This document shows positions 54,614 to 64,000 of a DNA stretch of 64,000 bases, piece by piece (the first letter of the stretch is position 1; every line of letters starts with the position of its first letter). The stretch comes from Hydractinia symbiolongicarpus (taxonomy: Eukaryota; Cnidaria; Hydrozoa; Anthoathecata; Hydractiniidae): NCBI RefSeq assembly GCF_029227915.1, contig NC_079882.1:29688001-29752000 (forward strand). Direction: 5' to 3'. A model generated the notes under the pieces. The model made no database searches, was not told the origin of the DNA, and saw only the letters and a list, made by a program, of their open reading frames with translations. The translations under genes were made by a program, and so were the position numbers.

Positions 54614-57600
54614 ATGTCTAAGAAAGTACAGAAAGTTATGGTCCAGCCGATCGTATCCTTTTCAACCTAATTAGTTTGAATCCACTTTGTCTACAAATTT
54701 TTAAGCTTGTCTTTCGTTTTATATTTTATTCTATTTTATGCTTTTTTGTAATTAGCTGAAAGTTAACACCCTTCTTGATTAGTTACAGGTTTTCTTGTGA
54801 CATTGTAAAGTATTTTGTAAAGACTGTTAATAGCTAGCTGCCAACAGTTAGCTAGGGACAACTGCAAATTAGACTATTCCACCTAAATAGGCTATGATAG
54901 ATAAATTAGGCAAAATTTGTTTCCTAACTAGGCTATCGACACTAAATTTGTTTATTACAGCTTTCTGGTTCATGGCCATGTTCTGCCCAATCTTAAAACG
55001 CGCCCCGTCTTAAGACTGGCCAGGCCAATCTTCCGACAGTGACAAATGGGTGGCCAGTAGTCTTAAGACTGGACTGCCCAATCTATGGACGTACATGCCC
55101 AATCTTAGAACAATAGTGGAAGACAAACAGAACAATAAATTTTTTAGAATTTACCTCTTAATAGGAACTTTAAATTGAAACTTTTCTTGGAAAATCAAAA
55201 GGCCAAAAATTTATATATACCATGTATTTTATGCATAAAAAATTGAAACTACTCAACCATATTAGCATAGTCTATAAGGTTTTTCTTCTATAGACTATGA
55301 TATTATCTAGCTGGCTACAGCTCGCTAGCTGGCTAAACATCTTATCCAATGAAATTAACAGCTAGCTAACTAATAATATGGTTGAATACGATTTTTCTGA
55401 TTCTTCATAAATATAAACATTTTATTTTTAAAGCACTACTCTACAAGCTGTATATAAATGCTAAATGTATAACACGTGCTCTACCAGCTACCTAGCTAGC
55501 TAGCTACTATTTTCACTCTACTGAGTCCAAAAACTGACCGGGTCAATTCAACAGTACCCAAAATATGATGTTTTAATGTGCCTGAGAATGTTTGTTTGGA
55601 CTTGCAAAAAACAGAGCTTGTGTGTACATCCCTTCTTTAAAATCTAAAAGGCGCTAAAGATGGGCCTAACATGGTCTTTTGCCCAATCTTGTGATGCCCT
55701 GCCCAGTCTTAAGACTGGCCGGCCAGTCTTAAGACTGGGCAATTTTATGTCCAAAGATTGGGCAGCGTCCTAAGATTGGGCAGAACAGCCACACCGATCT
55801 TTAAGGTTAAAAATGATCTAACAATCATAAGCTATTTGGACGATCTCTCCCTGGACCTTGTTCTACTAGATTGGAAACAAGTTTGGTTGGTGGGCACATT
55901 TACATGCATAACTTCTATATCTGCCATGCAAATTCTATGAAATTTGACCTAGGCATATGACTAAGTAGTACAGGAGAAATAATGGTGCCACCAACAAAGA
56001 TTGCGAAGATATTGTCTATTAAAATTTTCCATCTCCTAAATAGACTATTCCCTCTACGCTAAGTTATTAAAAATGTAATTTAGCTACTAGCTTATTTAGG
56101 AGAAATAGTCTAATATGCAGTTGTCCCTAACTGGCCAACACCCAGGGAGAACTGACAATGCCAGTATTGTTCTTCCAGGATTATGAACGCTGCCCGGGTT
56201 ATGTACGGCAGCTTTTCATGTTTATAAACAGGGCAGAAAAAATATAATCAGGGCAACATATATCAGGACTGGCCGACTTATGCGCGACACTTTTACGTTA
56301 TTCCTCACTGATAGAGATAGATGTGGATATTTACATGGCTAGCCTCACAAATATCGAGGGATATACCCTGTCTATTATTTCCAGGAGAAGCCATGGTTTA
56401 GATGGAGAGTTCTAATCACTGCCTGTCTGGCCAGCCATTATATCAGCATTCATAATCCAGAAATCCAGCAAAAAAACATAATCAGGCTATGCATACATAA
56501 TACGGCCGCCCTGTTTATAAAGATGCCGTGTTCACAAGCTAGGCAAAACAGTAACAGAATACTTAGCAGCCAGCGAAATCCTGCAATTGTGGGATAGTTC
56601 AACAGACCTCCCACTTTGCATAAAACACTTTGCATAAAATCATAAAAAGTCATAATCACTAAATTACTATAAGACATAAGTTAGTATATTTTTTCAAAAA
56701 AAGTTATTATAGTAGTTACAGTACAGCAAAGTTAATTTTTATCAATGTAGAAGTATAAAAATTAATCACAAATCTTGATATGTATATATATGTGCATAAA
56801 AAGTAGGCACGCTTTTCATGTATGAGGAGAGTTGATTTCAATATATATAAATATAACAAGCTTGTAGCTTACCCTCAATTATCAAATGCTTTAAAAACGT
56901 GTTTAATATTTTTTATGCCCTCCGTTCTATCAACTAATAACATTAGCATGATTAAATGGTAATTTTAATAAGCTTTTAGAATATACTAGTCAGTGCCCAT
57001 GGAAAAATTCACGGGTTTGCCCGTCCTATTTATACCGCATTGCGTTCTCGCTACTCGCGCAGCTAAGCTACTATTTTGCGTGACAGACAGACGTTTACAG
57101 ACATTAGATATATAGATACATATACTTTTATATACTTGAATTTCATAGTTTAAGAAATATACCATTGTTATCAACAAGGGTAAAAAGGGTTTGGCGAATC
57201 CTTAAAAATTATGTATCCAGCATAGGAAAAACTCAAAGTCAATAAAAGCTGGAAAAGAGCATTCCTTTTATGACATATACTTTCTTTAGCTGAGAAAATA
57301 AGAGAGCAATAGCAGGAGGCCTGTGGAAACATCCACGGGTTTGCCCATGCTTTTTTACTGCATTGAGTGCGCCTCGCTACAGATAGACGGAGTACGGCTA
57401 TTATTATAGAGATTAAAAGTGTAGTGTGCTGCTACTTTTGTAAGTTGATGTAATGTGATGTGAAAAATTATTTTGTGATTGCAAATATACTGAATTGTGT
57501 TAAAATCTATAAATCAATTTTTGTAGGGATTTGAAGTATATAATGCTAGAAGTGTATTCATAAAACTTGCCTAAAAACCCACATGTTGTCATTCTTGGAG

Positions 57601-58743
57601 TCGAAAAGTCATGTGATACCACATTCATTTGAGTGCATAAATAATATGCCATTTTTGTATTTTTAGTCTAAATCGAAATATTCTAATGTTCAAACCATTG
57701 GAATAAATATAAAGCAAAAATGTCAAAGCTTTCCACTGAGGGCTACGTTATTATTCTTTACCAAAATTGGGTTTTTGCCCCATAACGAAATCTGCTTTTT
57801 GAATCGGCAGTCAAAAATCAACAGAAGGCAAACATTTGTCATATCTTTATCATTCCATCATTTATAGGATTTTGCTAAATTTCAGCTTAAATTTTTTCTC
57901 CCGGGATGTATATTTGAGTTACACAAGAGCTACACGAAAGGGAGGGGATATAATAATAATTTATCGTTAACCAAAGTTGTTTGAGTTTTAATTTTAAACA
58001 ATTCTCTAAACTGTGCCTACTATATTTAAACTCGTGAGAATTATATTTGTTTTTCTTAACAATTTTACAGAACCTTATTTTTAGGTACCTGCAAAATGTA
58101 AGTAGTATACATATATATCCTGAGTTTTTCCTAACAATTTTGGTTTGAGTAAGAATAGCTCTGAGTTATTTCTTTTTTTTCAGCGCGCTCGGATTCAGAT
58201 TTGGTTATATGAACAAAGCAATTTACGTATCGAAGGACATATTATTGGTTTTGATGAATATATGAATCTAGTATTAGATGATGCTCAAGAAGTTCATTTG
58301 AAAACAAAGACTAAAAAACAATTAGGTATTTTTGTGTTGATTATTTAGTTCTGACATCTTCTGGTAACTATAAAATCTTGAGAGATCAAAACAAGAAATT
58401 ATTTAAACTAAAGCACCAACTAAGCTTATCAGTTTTGATATGACATTAATGTTGAAAATTTGAACCCCATTGTTTATCGACTTTTTAAAGTCTTCAAAGT
58501 ATAAGATAGGGTTTGTTAAAATTGTTAAAAAAATAGAAGACATCTTGAAAAACCTAGTCCTAATACTTTTTTGCCCATTTCGTACCTAGAAGGCAGTTGT
58601 TCAAACAAACTAAAAGTTGATTGACAGGACTTTCTAATTTGTTTTTCTCTGCATTTTATTTGGACCTAATTTTTATTTTAGGTCGGATCCTGCTGAAAGG
58701 GGATAACATCACGTTGATACAAAATGTCGCTCCTGTTAATTGA
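54614..58743 (+). CDS. SNRPE: Small nuclear ribonucleoprotein E (SmE)
   Basis: Core Sm protein of the spliceosomal U1, U2, U4 and U5 snRNPs; it forms the heptameric Sm ring in complex with SmF and SmG. Exons: 54614-54652, 58071-58097, 58184-58325, 58682-58743; 270 nt, 89 aa (human 92). Exon 1 encodes [13 protein letters not shown], matching human [10 protein letters not shown] after a shorter N-terminus. Exon 2 (27 nt) encodes NLIFRYLQN. Exon 3 has Sm motif 1 ([28 protein letters not shown]). Exon 4 has Sm motif 2 ([14 protein letters not shown]). Intron 1 is 3.4 kb and full of inverted-repeat elements; the other introns are 86 and 356 bp. The RT pseudogene lies just upstream on the same strand. 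Confidence 0.95.
54846..56134. mobile_element. Outer inverted-repeat element in SNRPE intron 1
   Basis: AGTTAGCTAGGGACAACTGC and the adjoining TTAGACTATT.C.CCTAAATA (left) are inverted relative to TTTAGGAGAAATAGTCTAA and GCAGTTGTCCCTAACT (right, 56090-56134). About 1.29 kb, no open transposase; contains the 54980-55786 element. Confidence 0.65.
54980..55786. mobile_element. Inner TIR element with GTCTTAAGAC repeats
   Basis: A perfect 16-bp terminal inverted repeat: GTTCTGCCCAATCTTA at 54980-54995 and its reverse complement at 55771-55786. Sub-terminal blocks repeat GCCCA(G/A)TCTTA and the palindrome GTCTTAAGAC several times at both ends, like transposase-binding arrays. About 807 bp with no transposase, nested in the 54846-56134 element. 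Confidence 0.75.
56150..56540. repeat. Inverted-repeat segment in SNRPE intron 1
   Basis: ATGTTTATAAACAGGGC near 56220 faces GCCCTGTTTATAAAGAT near 56510, and GGATTATGAACGC (left) is loosely mirrored by CATAATC segments (right). It adjoins the preceding element; exact limits unclear. Confidence 0.45.
56986..57121 (+). repeat. Dispersed repeat, CCACGG-TTTGCC family, copy 2
   Basis: Carries TTCACGGGTTTGCCCGTCC, a small hairpin, then TTTATACCGCATTGCGT and CGCAGCTAAGCTAC; homologous to 13730-13865. Confidence 0.6.
57318..57415 (+). repeat. Dispersed repeat, CCACGG-TTTGCC family, copy 3
   Basis: ATCCACGGGTTTGCCCATGC and a shortened tail, 200 bp after copy 2 in the same orientation; more diverged. 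Confidence 0.5.
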
Positions 58744-59004
58744 TTGATGATCAGATCATTGGCATGCTTTCCCATCTTGTATATATAACGTGTTTTTATG
58801 AAAACATAACATTTTTTGAAATATGCTTTTTGATTGCTTTATTGGAGTTCACTTGCGAGAAGGTTTATTAACATGGAAGTCTAATAGCAAGATGATTATT
58901 AAAATTTTCAACTTCAACTGCCTGACTAACGATAATTCGAATTGTCGAGCTTGATATAAATTTTTAAAAGATTTTCATTTAGAAATACGAGCAAAAGTAG
59001 TAAC

Positions 59005-59143
59005 CGAAAAAATAAAGTTCGCTCGTTGAATACCCCTCGTTCCGTAGACGAAAAAATAAAGTTTGGGTGTTGATTACCTCTCGTTCCGTAGACGAAAAAT
59101 AAATCTTTAGTTTAGTGATTAAATAAATCTTTAGTTTAGTTTA
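59005..59143 (+). repeat. 44-bp tandem repeat followed by a 24-bp duplication
   Basis: The unit starting CGAAAAAATAAAGTT and ending CTCGTTCCGTAGA occurs at 59005, 59049 and, partly, 59093 (period 44). Two copies of AAATAAATCTTTAGTTTAG (period 24) follow directly. Confidence 0.75.
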
Positions 59144-59684
59144 CTATATAACGGACACTATTCCTTGGACCGACTGATTTCTGGTCAAACTCTCACAAGA
59201 AAATCTCTATAAGACGGACAATTATACGGCGGACACTTCACAAAACGCACCAAATGAAATTTTTCCTTTAAAAAGCTCTGTGTAAAGCGGACACATGAAA
59301 AAAAATCTCTTATCATTGACGAGGAAAGTCAAGAATGCTGTGTTACAAAAAAGTGGAGGAACTCCAAATATCAAAAAGAAAGCAAACTTCAATCCGAGAT
59401 TTCTTTGAGTAAATTATAAAATACAATGTATTTGTTAGTTGATATTTGTTTTTGTTTGTATAACAGTGGAGCGTCTGATTAATATAAGTTCACAGTCATC
59501 AAATTATGTCTCATTTCCTTGAGGAATAGAACAAAGAAAAAACGTATATAAACAAAAAAAGTCATGTTTTCGGCAAAATTTTGCTCTGAAAGTGATTTTA
59601 GATACAATCTCTATAAAACGGACACCTATATAAGACGAACACTTTTTTTTCACCAATGGTGTCCGCTTTAGAGATTCCACTGTA
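59142..59684. mobile_element. Non-autonomous DNA transposon remnant, CGGACAC type
   Basis: Left end: CTATATAACGGACACTATT. The right end reads, on the minus strand, ACAGTGGAATCTCTAAAGCGGACACC. Several internal copies of TCTCTATAA.ACGGACA occur. CAGTGGAA-CTCTATAA-CGGACACC ends are typical of Tc1/mariner-pogo (Tigger-like) elements; that placement is from memory. No transposase. Confidence 0.6.
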
Positions 59685-59702
59685 CATATTTTTCACGTAC
59701 AT

Positions 59703-59733
59703 ATATAGTCAGTGTTAAGAACACTGACTATAT
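59703..59733. repeat. Perfect 14-bp-arm hairpin
   Basis: ATATAGTCAGTGTT, then an AAG loop, then the exact reverse complement. Beyond the DNA-transposon remnant; function unknown. Confidence 0.85.
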
Positions 59734-61278
59734 TTCATAAACTGCCAGATAAATGTTTTACGTGGGGTTTATCGAGTAAAATACCCTGAAGAAAAGGTTG
59801 CTGTTTTGATCATGAAACAAAACCTCCATTAGTGGTGGACATTAATAGAACTCGTTATTTTATTCTTGACACGTGGCTAGACGGCTGGTCACTTAATTAA
59901 GTCGCTAATTTTATATTAGTGTTCGGCTTTTTTCTCTCAGGGGGAGAGTGACATTCGCGTATTTACATTTCGAGTTTTGACAGATAGTAGGGCACAAAGA
60001 TAACAAGCTTTATTTTGAACAAACAATTTAGTCTATCTTTTGACAAGTGTATTGCATCAAGCAAATAAAAATTTAACGTGTGTGAGTAAACGTTTTTGTT
60101 CGCTCTCCATTAAAGAAAATTTTTTCCACGAAGAAAGGTATACGTTTTATATGTTATGTCTATTATTATTGTTGTGCTCTACAATATAGGAAAGATGAGT
60201 GGCAAAATAACTTATTCTAGAAAAGTGACGCGCTATTATTTTGACGCGAAGGAATTACCAAAAGCGATAGACAAACGAATACGCGGTCTCGAACTTCTGA
60301 AGTTCTGTCACTGTCATTATATTTCTTTATCTTAAACTGCCCCTACGTCGAACAAATTACCCGCAGTCCTTTGCAAGTATAAGATAAAGTACATTGCATT
60401 AGTAAAACTGAAGTTAAAACTAAAATTACAAAGTGTAAGTCAAGTTACAAAAAATAATTCATTTTATCATAAAAATGTAACTTTACTCTTCGCGTTGAAG
60501 GTTTGGTAGAATGCTAGGGCTTATCATATGATGTGAAAACCAGGTGCCACTCTGCGTTCTTTTCACATTTACAGTGCCATAGGAATTTCTTTTGTGGGTG
60601 TGGGCTTAAATTGTCTCCGTGTATCTCCGTGAGTGCAAACCACGATCTTAGTTGAGGAGGAGATTTTAAAAAAAAGTAGCACCTCTAGATTACTAGACAA
60701 TTAAATAAAATTGTTACAACTGATTCGTTTCTAAAGAACGAGGAAATATTATTGCTATTTTTTTTCTTCTTATTTTTCAAAAAAAAAAAATTCTCGTTGA
60801 GTAGTCATGCACGCGCATTCTAGTAGATAGACACTATGAGCGGCAGACTACAGTACTCTATGTCAATCAAAAAAATCCTTAAATAATAAGCCTTTGTCAT
60901 TCTTGAAAGGAGAAGAGTCTGGTGAAAAACGTCAATTTTGTTCCTTTTTAGATTTTGCATGTCCAAAAAGGTTGAAAAATATACCAAACATGCAAACATA
61001 ATTGTTTTTTTTCCTTCTCCTTTACTCTACATTCCATAGGTATGACTCTGCAAGGTTGAGGAGAAGAAATATTGTACCTTAATAATGTAAGGAGAAGGTG
61101 TTAAAACTTAGTATGACATTATTAAAGTTGATTATCTTTTCTTCAGTGCTTTTATAGGTGGGTTTTTGCGCAGGCTTTTAACTAGTTTTTCTAATATAAT
61201 GCTAGTGCACAGGACAACTAATTGACGCACTAGTTCTGTGGAAATTTCTCAGCCTTTACCAAGTATAAATTATTTTTT

Positions 61279-61280
61279 AG
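61279..61280 (+). promoter_or_regulatory. Splice-acceptor-like AG upstream of the claudin-like start
   Basis: TATTTTTTAG ends 11 nt before the ATG, repeating the arrangement seen at other genes in the window. Confidence 0.5.
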
Positions 61281-61291
61281 CTTTATACAAC

Positions 61292-63178
61292 ATGTCTCCT
61301 GGTCATTCAATACTGATTACCTTGGCTGTGTTGTGCTTATTCATGGGTGCTGGTGCTGTGGTAGCAGGCGCAATTGGTGACTCTTGGTACTTGTTTGGTT
61401 CGAACATCAGAATTGGTCTATGGAAAACATGTGTAAGATCTATTTGTATGAAAAGAAGTAATATTTTTGAATTTGGTGCAGCGGATTCAGGTAAGGCTTT
61501 GCTATTGTTCAAAAAATTCACAACTTTTTGTTACAAAAACATACTGTACAGACAGGAATGTATGCCTATCAAAGGTTGCGTCACACATTTGTACACATTT
61601 TGCACTTTTTTTAAATAAAAAACCTAATAGGGGTGTAAAGTATTCTTTTTATCTTAATTCTAAAAATGGGTATGTCTGTGACGTCAATAGTTATGTATTC
61701 GAAGCCTGCAAACATGCGTCAATTTTAAATTTTTGGTTTATAATTGAAATGCATTGTTTTAGAAAACTAAAGAATTAATCGTTAATTACAAAATATCTTC
61801 CTATAATTTTTTGGTTCCAAAGTTTCTTATTAAAAACGAGTAGTTTGTACCGATAAACTGTCGTCCCCAAGAGCTTCTAAAAACCCAATGTAAAAAAAAT
61901 AAATCCCTGGGATCGAGGTTGGCTCTGATAACACTAGTTTGTTTTTACTCCAATTTTTTCCTACTTGCTTGCCTTGTAGTGCTACCCTATTTGTGACAAA
62001 TCTAATTTTAGAATGCAGTGCAGTGAATTTAACTTTGCACACTTTCGTAAATAATAAATACTTGTTATGTTTTCAGATTTCGATTCGGACATCATCATAT
62101 TGGCATTGGGTATCTCAGCCTTTCTTTGTTTAATGGCTGCCTTGACAACGCTTTGTTTATTTTGTTGCCAACACAACACAGGAGCTTGGAGATGTTGCGC
62201 ATTGTTGATTTCCATACTATCCACAGTTGGAGGTAAGAACATAAAGCTGGCACATTAGTAAAAAAAGAAATATTACTATCTGTTTTGTTATTATTACCGA
62301 AAAAACATCAGAGAAGCTACTGTAAAGGCAACACAAAACGAGCGTACAGTTTTACGGCTTCATCGACTCTACTTTTCGATATTGCTAAAATCGAAAACTA
62401 GATGGTTGAAACATAACCATATAAACACAGGAAATTTGGATTAAGGCATATTATCGTAGGGGAAGCCAAGTTAAATTTAAAAAGAAATCCACCAATGCGG
62501 AAATCTAATGCTGAATACGTGACTCTAAGGACTGCCCCAGGGACTACTTAGTGAGAGGGAGGGGAAGACTTTTGCTTCCATGTTTTTATGTAATTTAGGG
62601 CTACTATATGCTGCCGTCCCATCAGCATATTATGTATGTGGACTTGCTCTTAAGGGAAGGAGGGGGTTCTCCATTAGTCGCTACGTGCGGCCGAGTTTTC
62701 GACAGGGATGGCTAGTTTGTATCGGCGAAAATAACACAGTGGGGTAGGTCTATGCGCGTAGATTGATTTGACATACTAACTAATCCTTTTTAAAAAAAGG
62801 ACATATTGGCTGGCAGAATTTTCGGTTCACTAATTTTCAGATTGTTATTGCGCGCTTCTTTGATATTTTTTTTTATTGCATTCTATTCCTAAATTTTCGC
62901 AATTTTCTAAGGTAATTAGGGCGGTAAATTTAATACAAGCAAATTCTTCTTTAGCTCTTTGTGCATTCGGTGGAGTTGGTTACAATGAGTATAGAGGAAG
63001 ATATTTGTACAAGATACAAGAACATGGATGGTCAGTAATTTTAGCGTGGGTCGGTGCCACTGCTGAATTCTTTGGTGCGATTTTAGCCTACGTTCTGATT
63101 TGCTTTGCTCCAAATCTTGTTACAAGTGGTATAATCATTGAATCTGGACATCCAAATCGAGGTTATGAAATGAGATAG
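61292..63178 (+). CDS. Claudin/PMP22-like four-transmembrane protein
   Basis: Exons 61292-61490, 62077-62232, 62955-63178; 579 nt, 192 aa. Four hydrophobic spans: about 7-28, 69-92, 100-125 and 150-172, with a larger first extracellular loop. The loop has W32 and then GLWKTC (G42, L43, W44, C47) followed by C52, matching the W...GLWxxC signature of the claudin/PMP22/EMP superfamily; the second cysteine is closer than in true claudins (4 residues between instead of about 8-10). Members act in epithelial junctions or as membrane organisers and channel partners; no subfamily can be assigned. The C-terminus (GYEMR) is short and lacks an obvious PDZ ligand. The first ATG after the acceptor was chosen. 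Confidence 0.85.
61859..61920. repeat. AACCTCGTCCCCAGGG family member in claudin-like intron 1
   Basis: GTCGTCCCCAAGAGCTTCT (left) and ATCCCTGGGATCGAGGTT (right), about 62 bp apart end to end; the only clear copy in the last 10 kb. Confidence 0.55.
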
Positions 63179-63287
63179 TGTTGTTAAAAATATTTTTCTT
63201 GTAAATTTGAGGTTTTTTCAGATTTTAATATATTACTAATCACGAGATTGTATAGTTTTTAAAATAGCATTCTAATTTTTAGAGAAA

Positions 63288-63659
63288 ATGTTCTCTTTTT
63301 GGTTGTTAAGGGATCTTCTTACTTCTTACAGTCACGTGAAGGAACTTGCTGCTATGCCAACGTGTGCTATTAAGCAGACTCCTCTGGCAGTTTTTATAAT
63401 ACACGTTTATAAAAAACCCCAAAAAATTCCGAAAGAAAATCCTTCTATCCACTTTCCACTTAATAAATCTTGTTGCGTAGGTCTGCGTCTTTATGCTTGC
63501 AGAAAGTTTCCATCAAATATGTTTAAAAAGAGCCTAATGTTAAACGTATCAGTGTATCTTGCCTCTGAGTCTGTTTGCCCCTCAAGCCACAGTCGTTATA
63601 AAAGTAAAACGCACTGTAAAATAGAAGAACTGAACCTTGTAAGTCGTTGTAAAAAGTAA
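63288..63659 (+). CDS. Unassigned 123-codon ORF, cysteine-containing
   Basis: Not recognised. It starts at ATG 5 nt after an acceptor-like CTAATTTTTAG and 109 bp after the claudin-like stop; an AATAAA overlaps 63668-63673, 8 nt after the TAA. The 123 aa include seven Cys (26, 62, 63, 71, 97, 110, 121), mostly in the second half, and no clear signal peptide. A frame of this length is expected about once by chance in 64 kb at this base composition, so it may simply be the claudin-like 3' UTR. Confidence 0.3.
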   Translation: MFSFWLLRDLLTSYSHVKELAAMPTCAIKQTPLAVFIIHVYKKPQKIPKENPSIHFPLNKSCCVGLRLYACRKFPSNMFKKSLMLNVSVYLASESVCPSSHSRYKSKTHCKIEELNLVSRCKK

Positions 63660-64000
63660 TTGTTAAAAATAAAAATAAGTACGAGAAGTTTAATTGATGA
63701 TGACATTTTTTTATTTTATTTTCACGGATATTTCGTCTTATTACTACAAGACATTATCAACGTAAATTGTTACAATTTATCTTACAAGTTTTTTAAATAT
63801 AATTTTCAACAACTACATAATACACAGAGGACGTATAAAACAATACTTAACAAAACGTAACACATAACGGCAAACCCAAGGGTATTTAAATTATATACCG
63901 CTGGTAGGGGTAACGTCCACGCGCGGAGCACAAATCCCCTTGCTGACTATAAATAATATTTATCTTAAAACAATTTTAATGGAACAGACAATTCCTGTAC
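63660..64000. other. Window end, no feature seen
   Basis: AT-rich sequence with AATAAA near its start; a small less AT-rich patch (63890-63930) matches nothing recognised. Confidence 0.5.

Larger units (their letters stand above)
58744..61291. other. SNRPE to claudin-like intergenic region
   Basis: Contains a 44-bp tandem repeat, a DNA-transposon remnant and a perfect hairpin. From about 59735 to 61270 nothing recognisable was found. Confidence 0.5.

Noticed and set aside
57721-57723. ATG nearer to SNRPE exon 2 as the start
   Set aside because: Its translation does not resemble the SmE N-terminus, whereas 54614-54652 encodes [10 protein letters not shown] with a GT donor in the right phase.
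61238-61291. Upstream extension of claudin-like exon 1
   Set aside because: The frame stays open but begins at GTG and crosses a polypyrimidine acceptor; the first ATG after the AG, at 61292, fits the family N-terminus.

Overview
The window is animal nuclear DNA: AT-rich (about two thirds A+T by eye), with many short coding exons and GT-AG introns. The genes are metazoan: a ciliary ARMC9, a shelterin RAP1, mitochondrial DLD, an SK-like K+ channel, SNRPE and a claudin-like protein. Reverse-transcriptase remains of a type common in cnidarians, and splice-acceptor-like AGs just 5' of most start codons, make a cnidarian, probably a hydrozoan, the best guess. That placement is inference. No bacterial, organellar or viral gene was seen, nor any CRISPR array or confident RNA gene.

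Layout. 1-8131: no confident gene; a GTT microsatellite, a field of degenerate TATACGGAGT repeats, a tRNA-derived SINE and a 2.3 kb foldback element with a second inverted-repeat element nested inside. 8132-20973 (+): ARMC9, 26 coding exons, 784 aa. 22006-28348 (+): RAP1/TERF2IP, 12 coding exons, 547 aa, with a piggyBac-like MITE in one intron. 30067-35813 (+): DLD, 11 exons, 510 aa. 36176-42717 (-): SK-like channel, 5 coding exons, 708 aa, convergent with DLD. 42718-54613: mostly repeats, plus a candidate small secreted-protein gene (43995-44267, -) and a decayed reverse transcriptase (52790-54240). 54614-58743 (+): SNRPE, 4 exons, 89 aa; its 3.4 kb first intron holds nested inverted-repeat elements. 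58744-61291: repeats. 61292-63178 (+): claudin/PMP22-like four-membrane-span protein, 3 exons, 192 aa, followed by an unassigned 123-codon ORF.

Exon chains were built by hand from splice consensus, reading phase and remembered similarity to human orthologues. Every junction is phase-consistent and every chain ends at an in-frame stop. The genes do not form a pathway; they are ordinary housekeeping, ciliary, telomeric and membrane genes set among dense small transposons.

Main points for a second look: the AGs 5-27 nt upstream of start codons (spliced-leader acceptors or 5' UTR introns); a family of about 15 very short AACCTCG(T)CCCCAGGG inverted repeats clustered at 36.8-52.4 kb; two GC-AG introns; a RAP1 without a recognisable C-terminal RCT domain; and an SK-type channel with a TVGFG selectivity filter.
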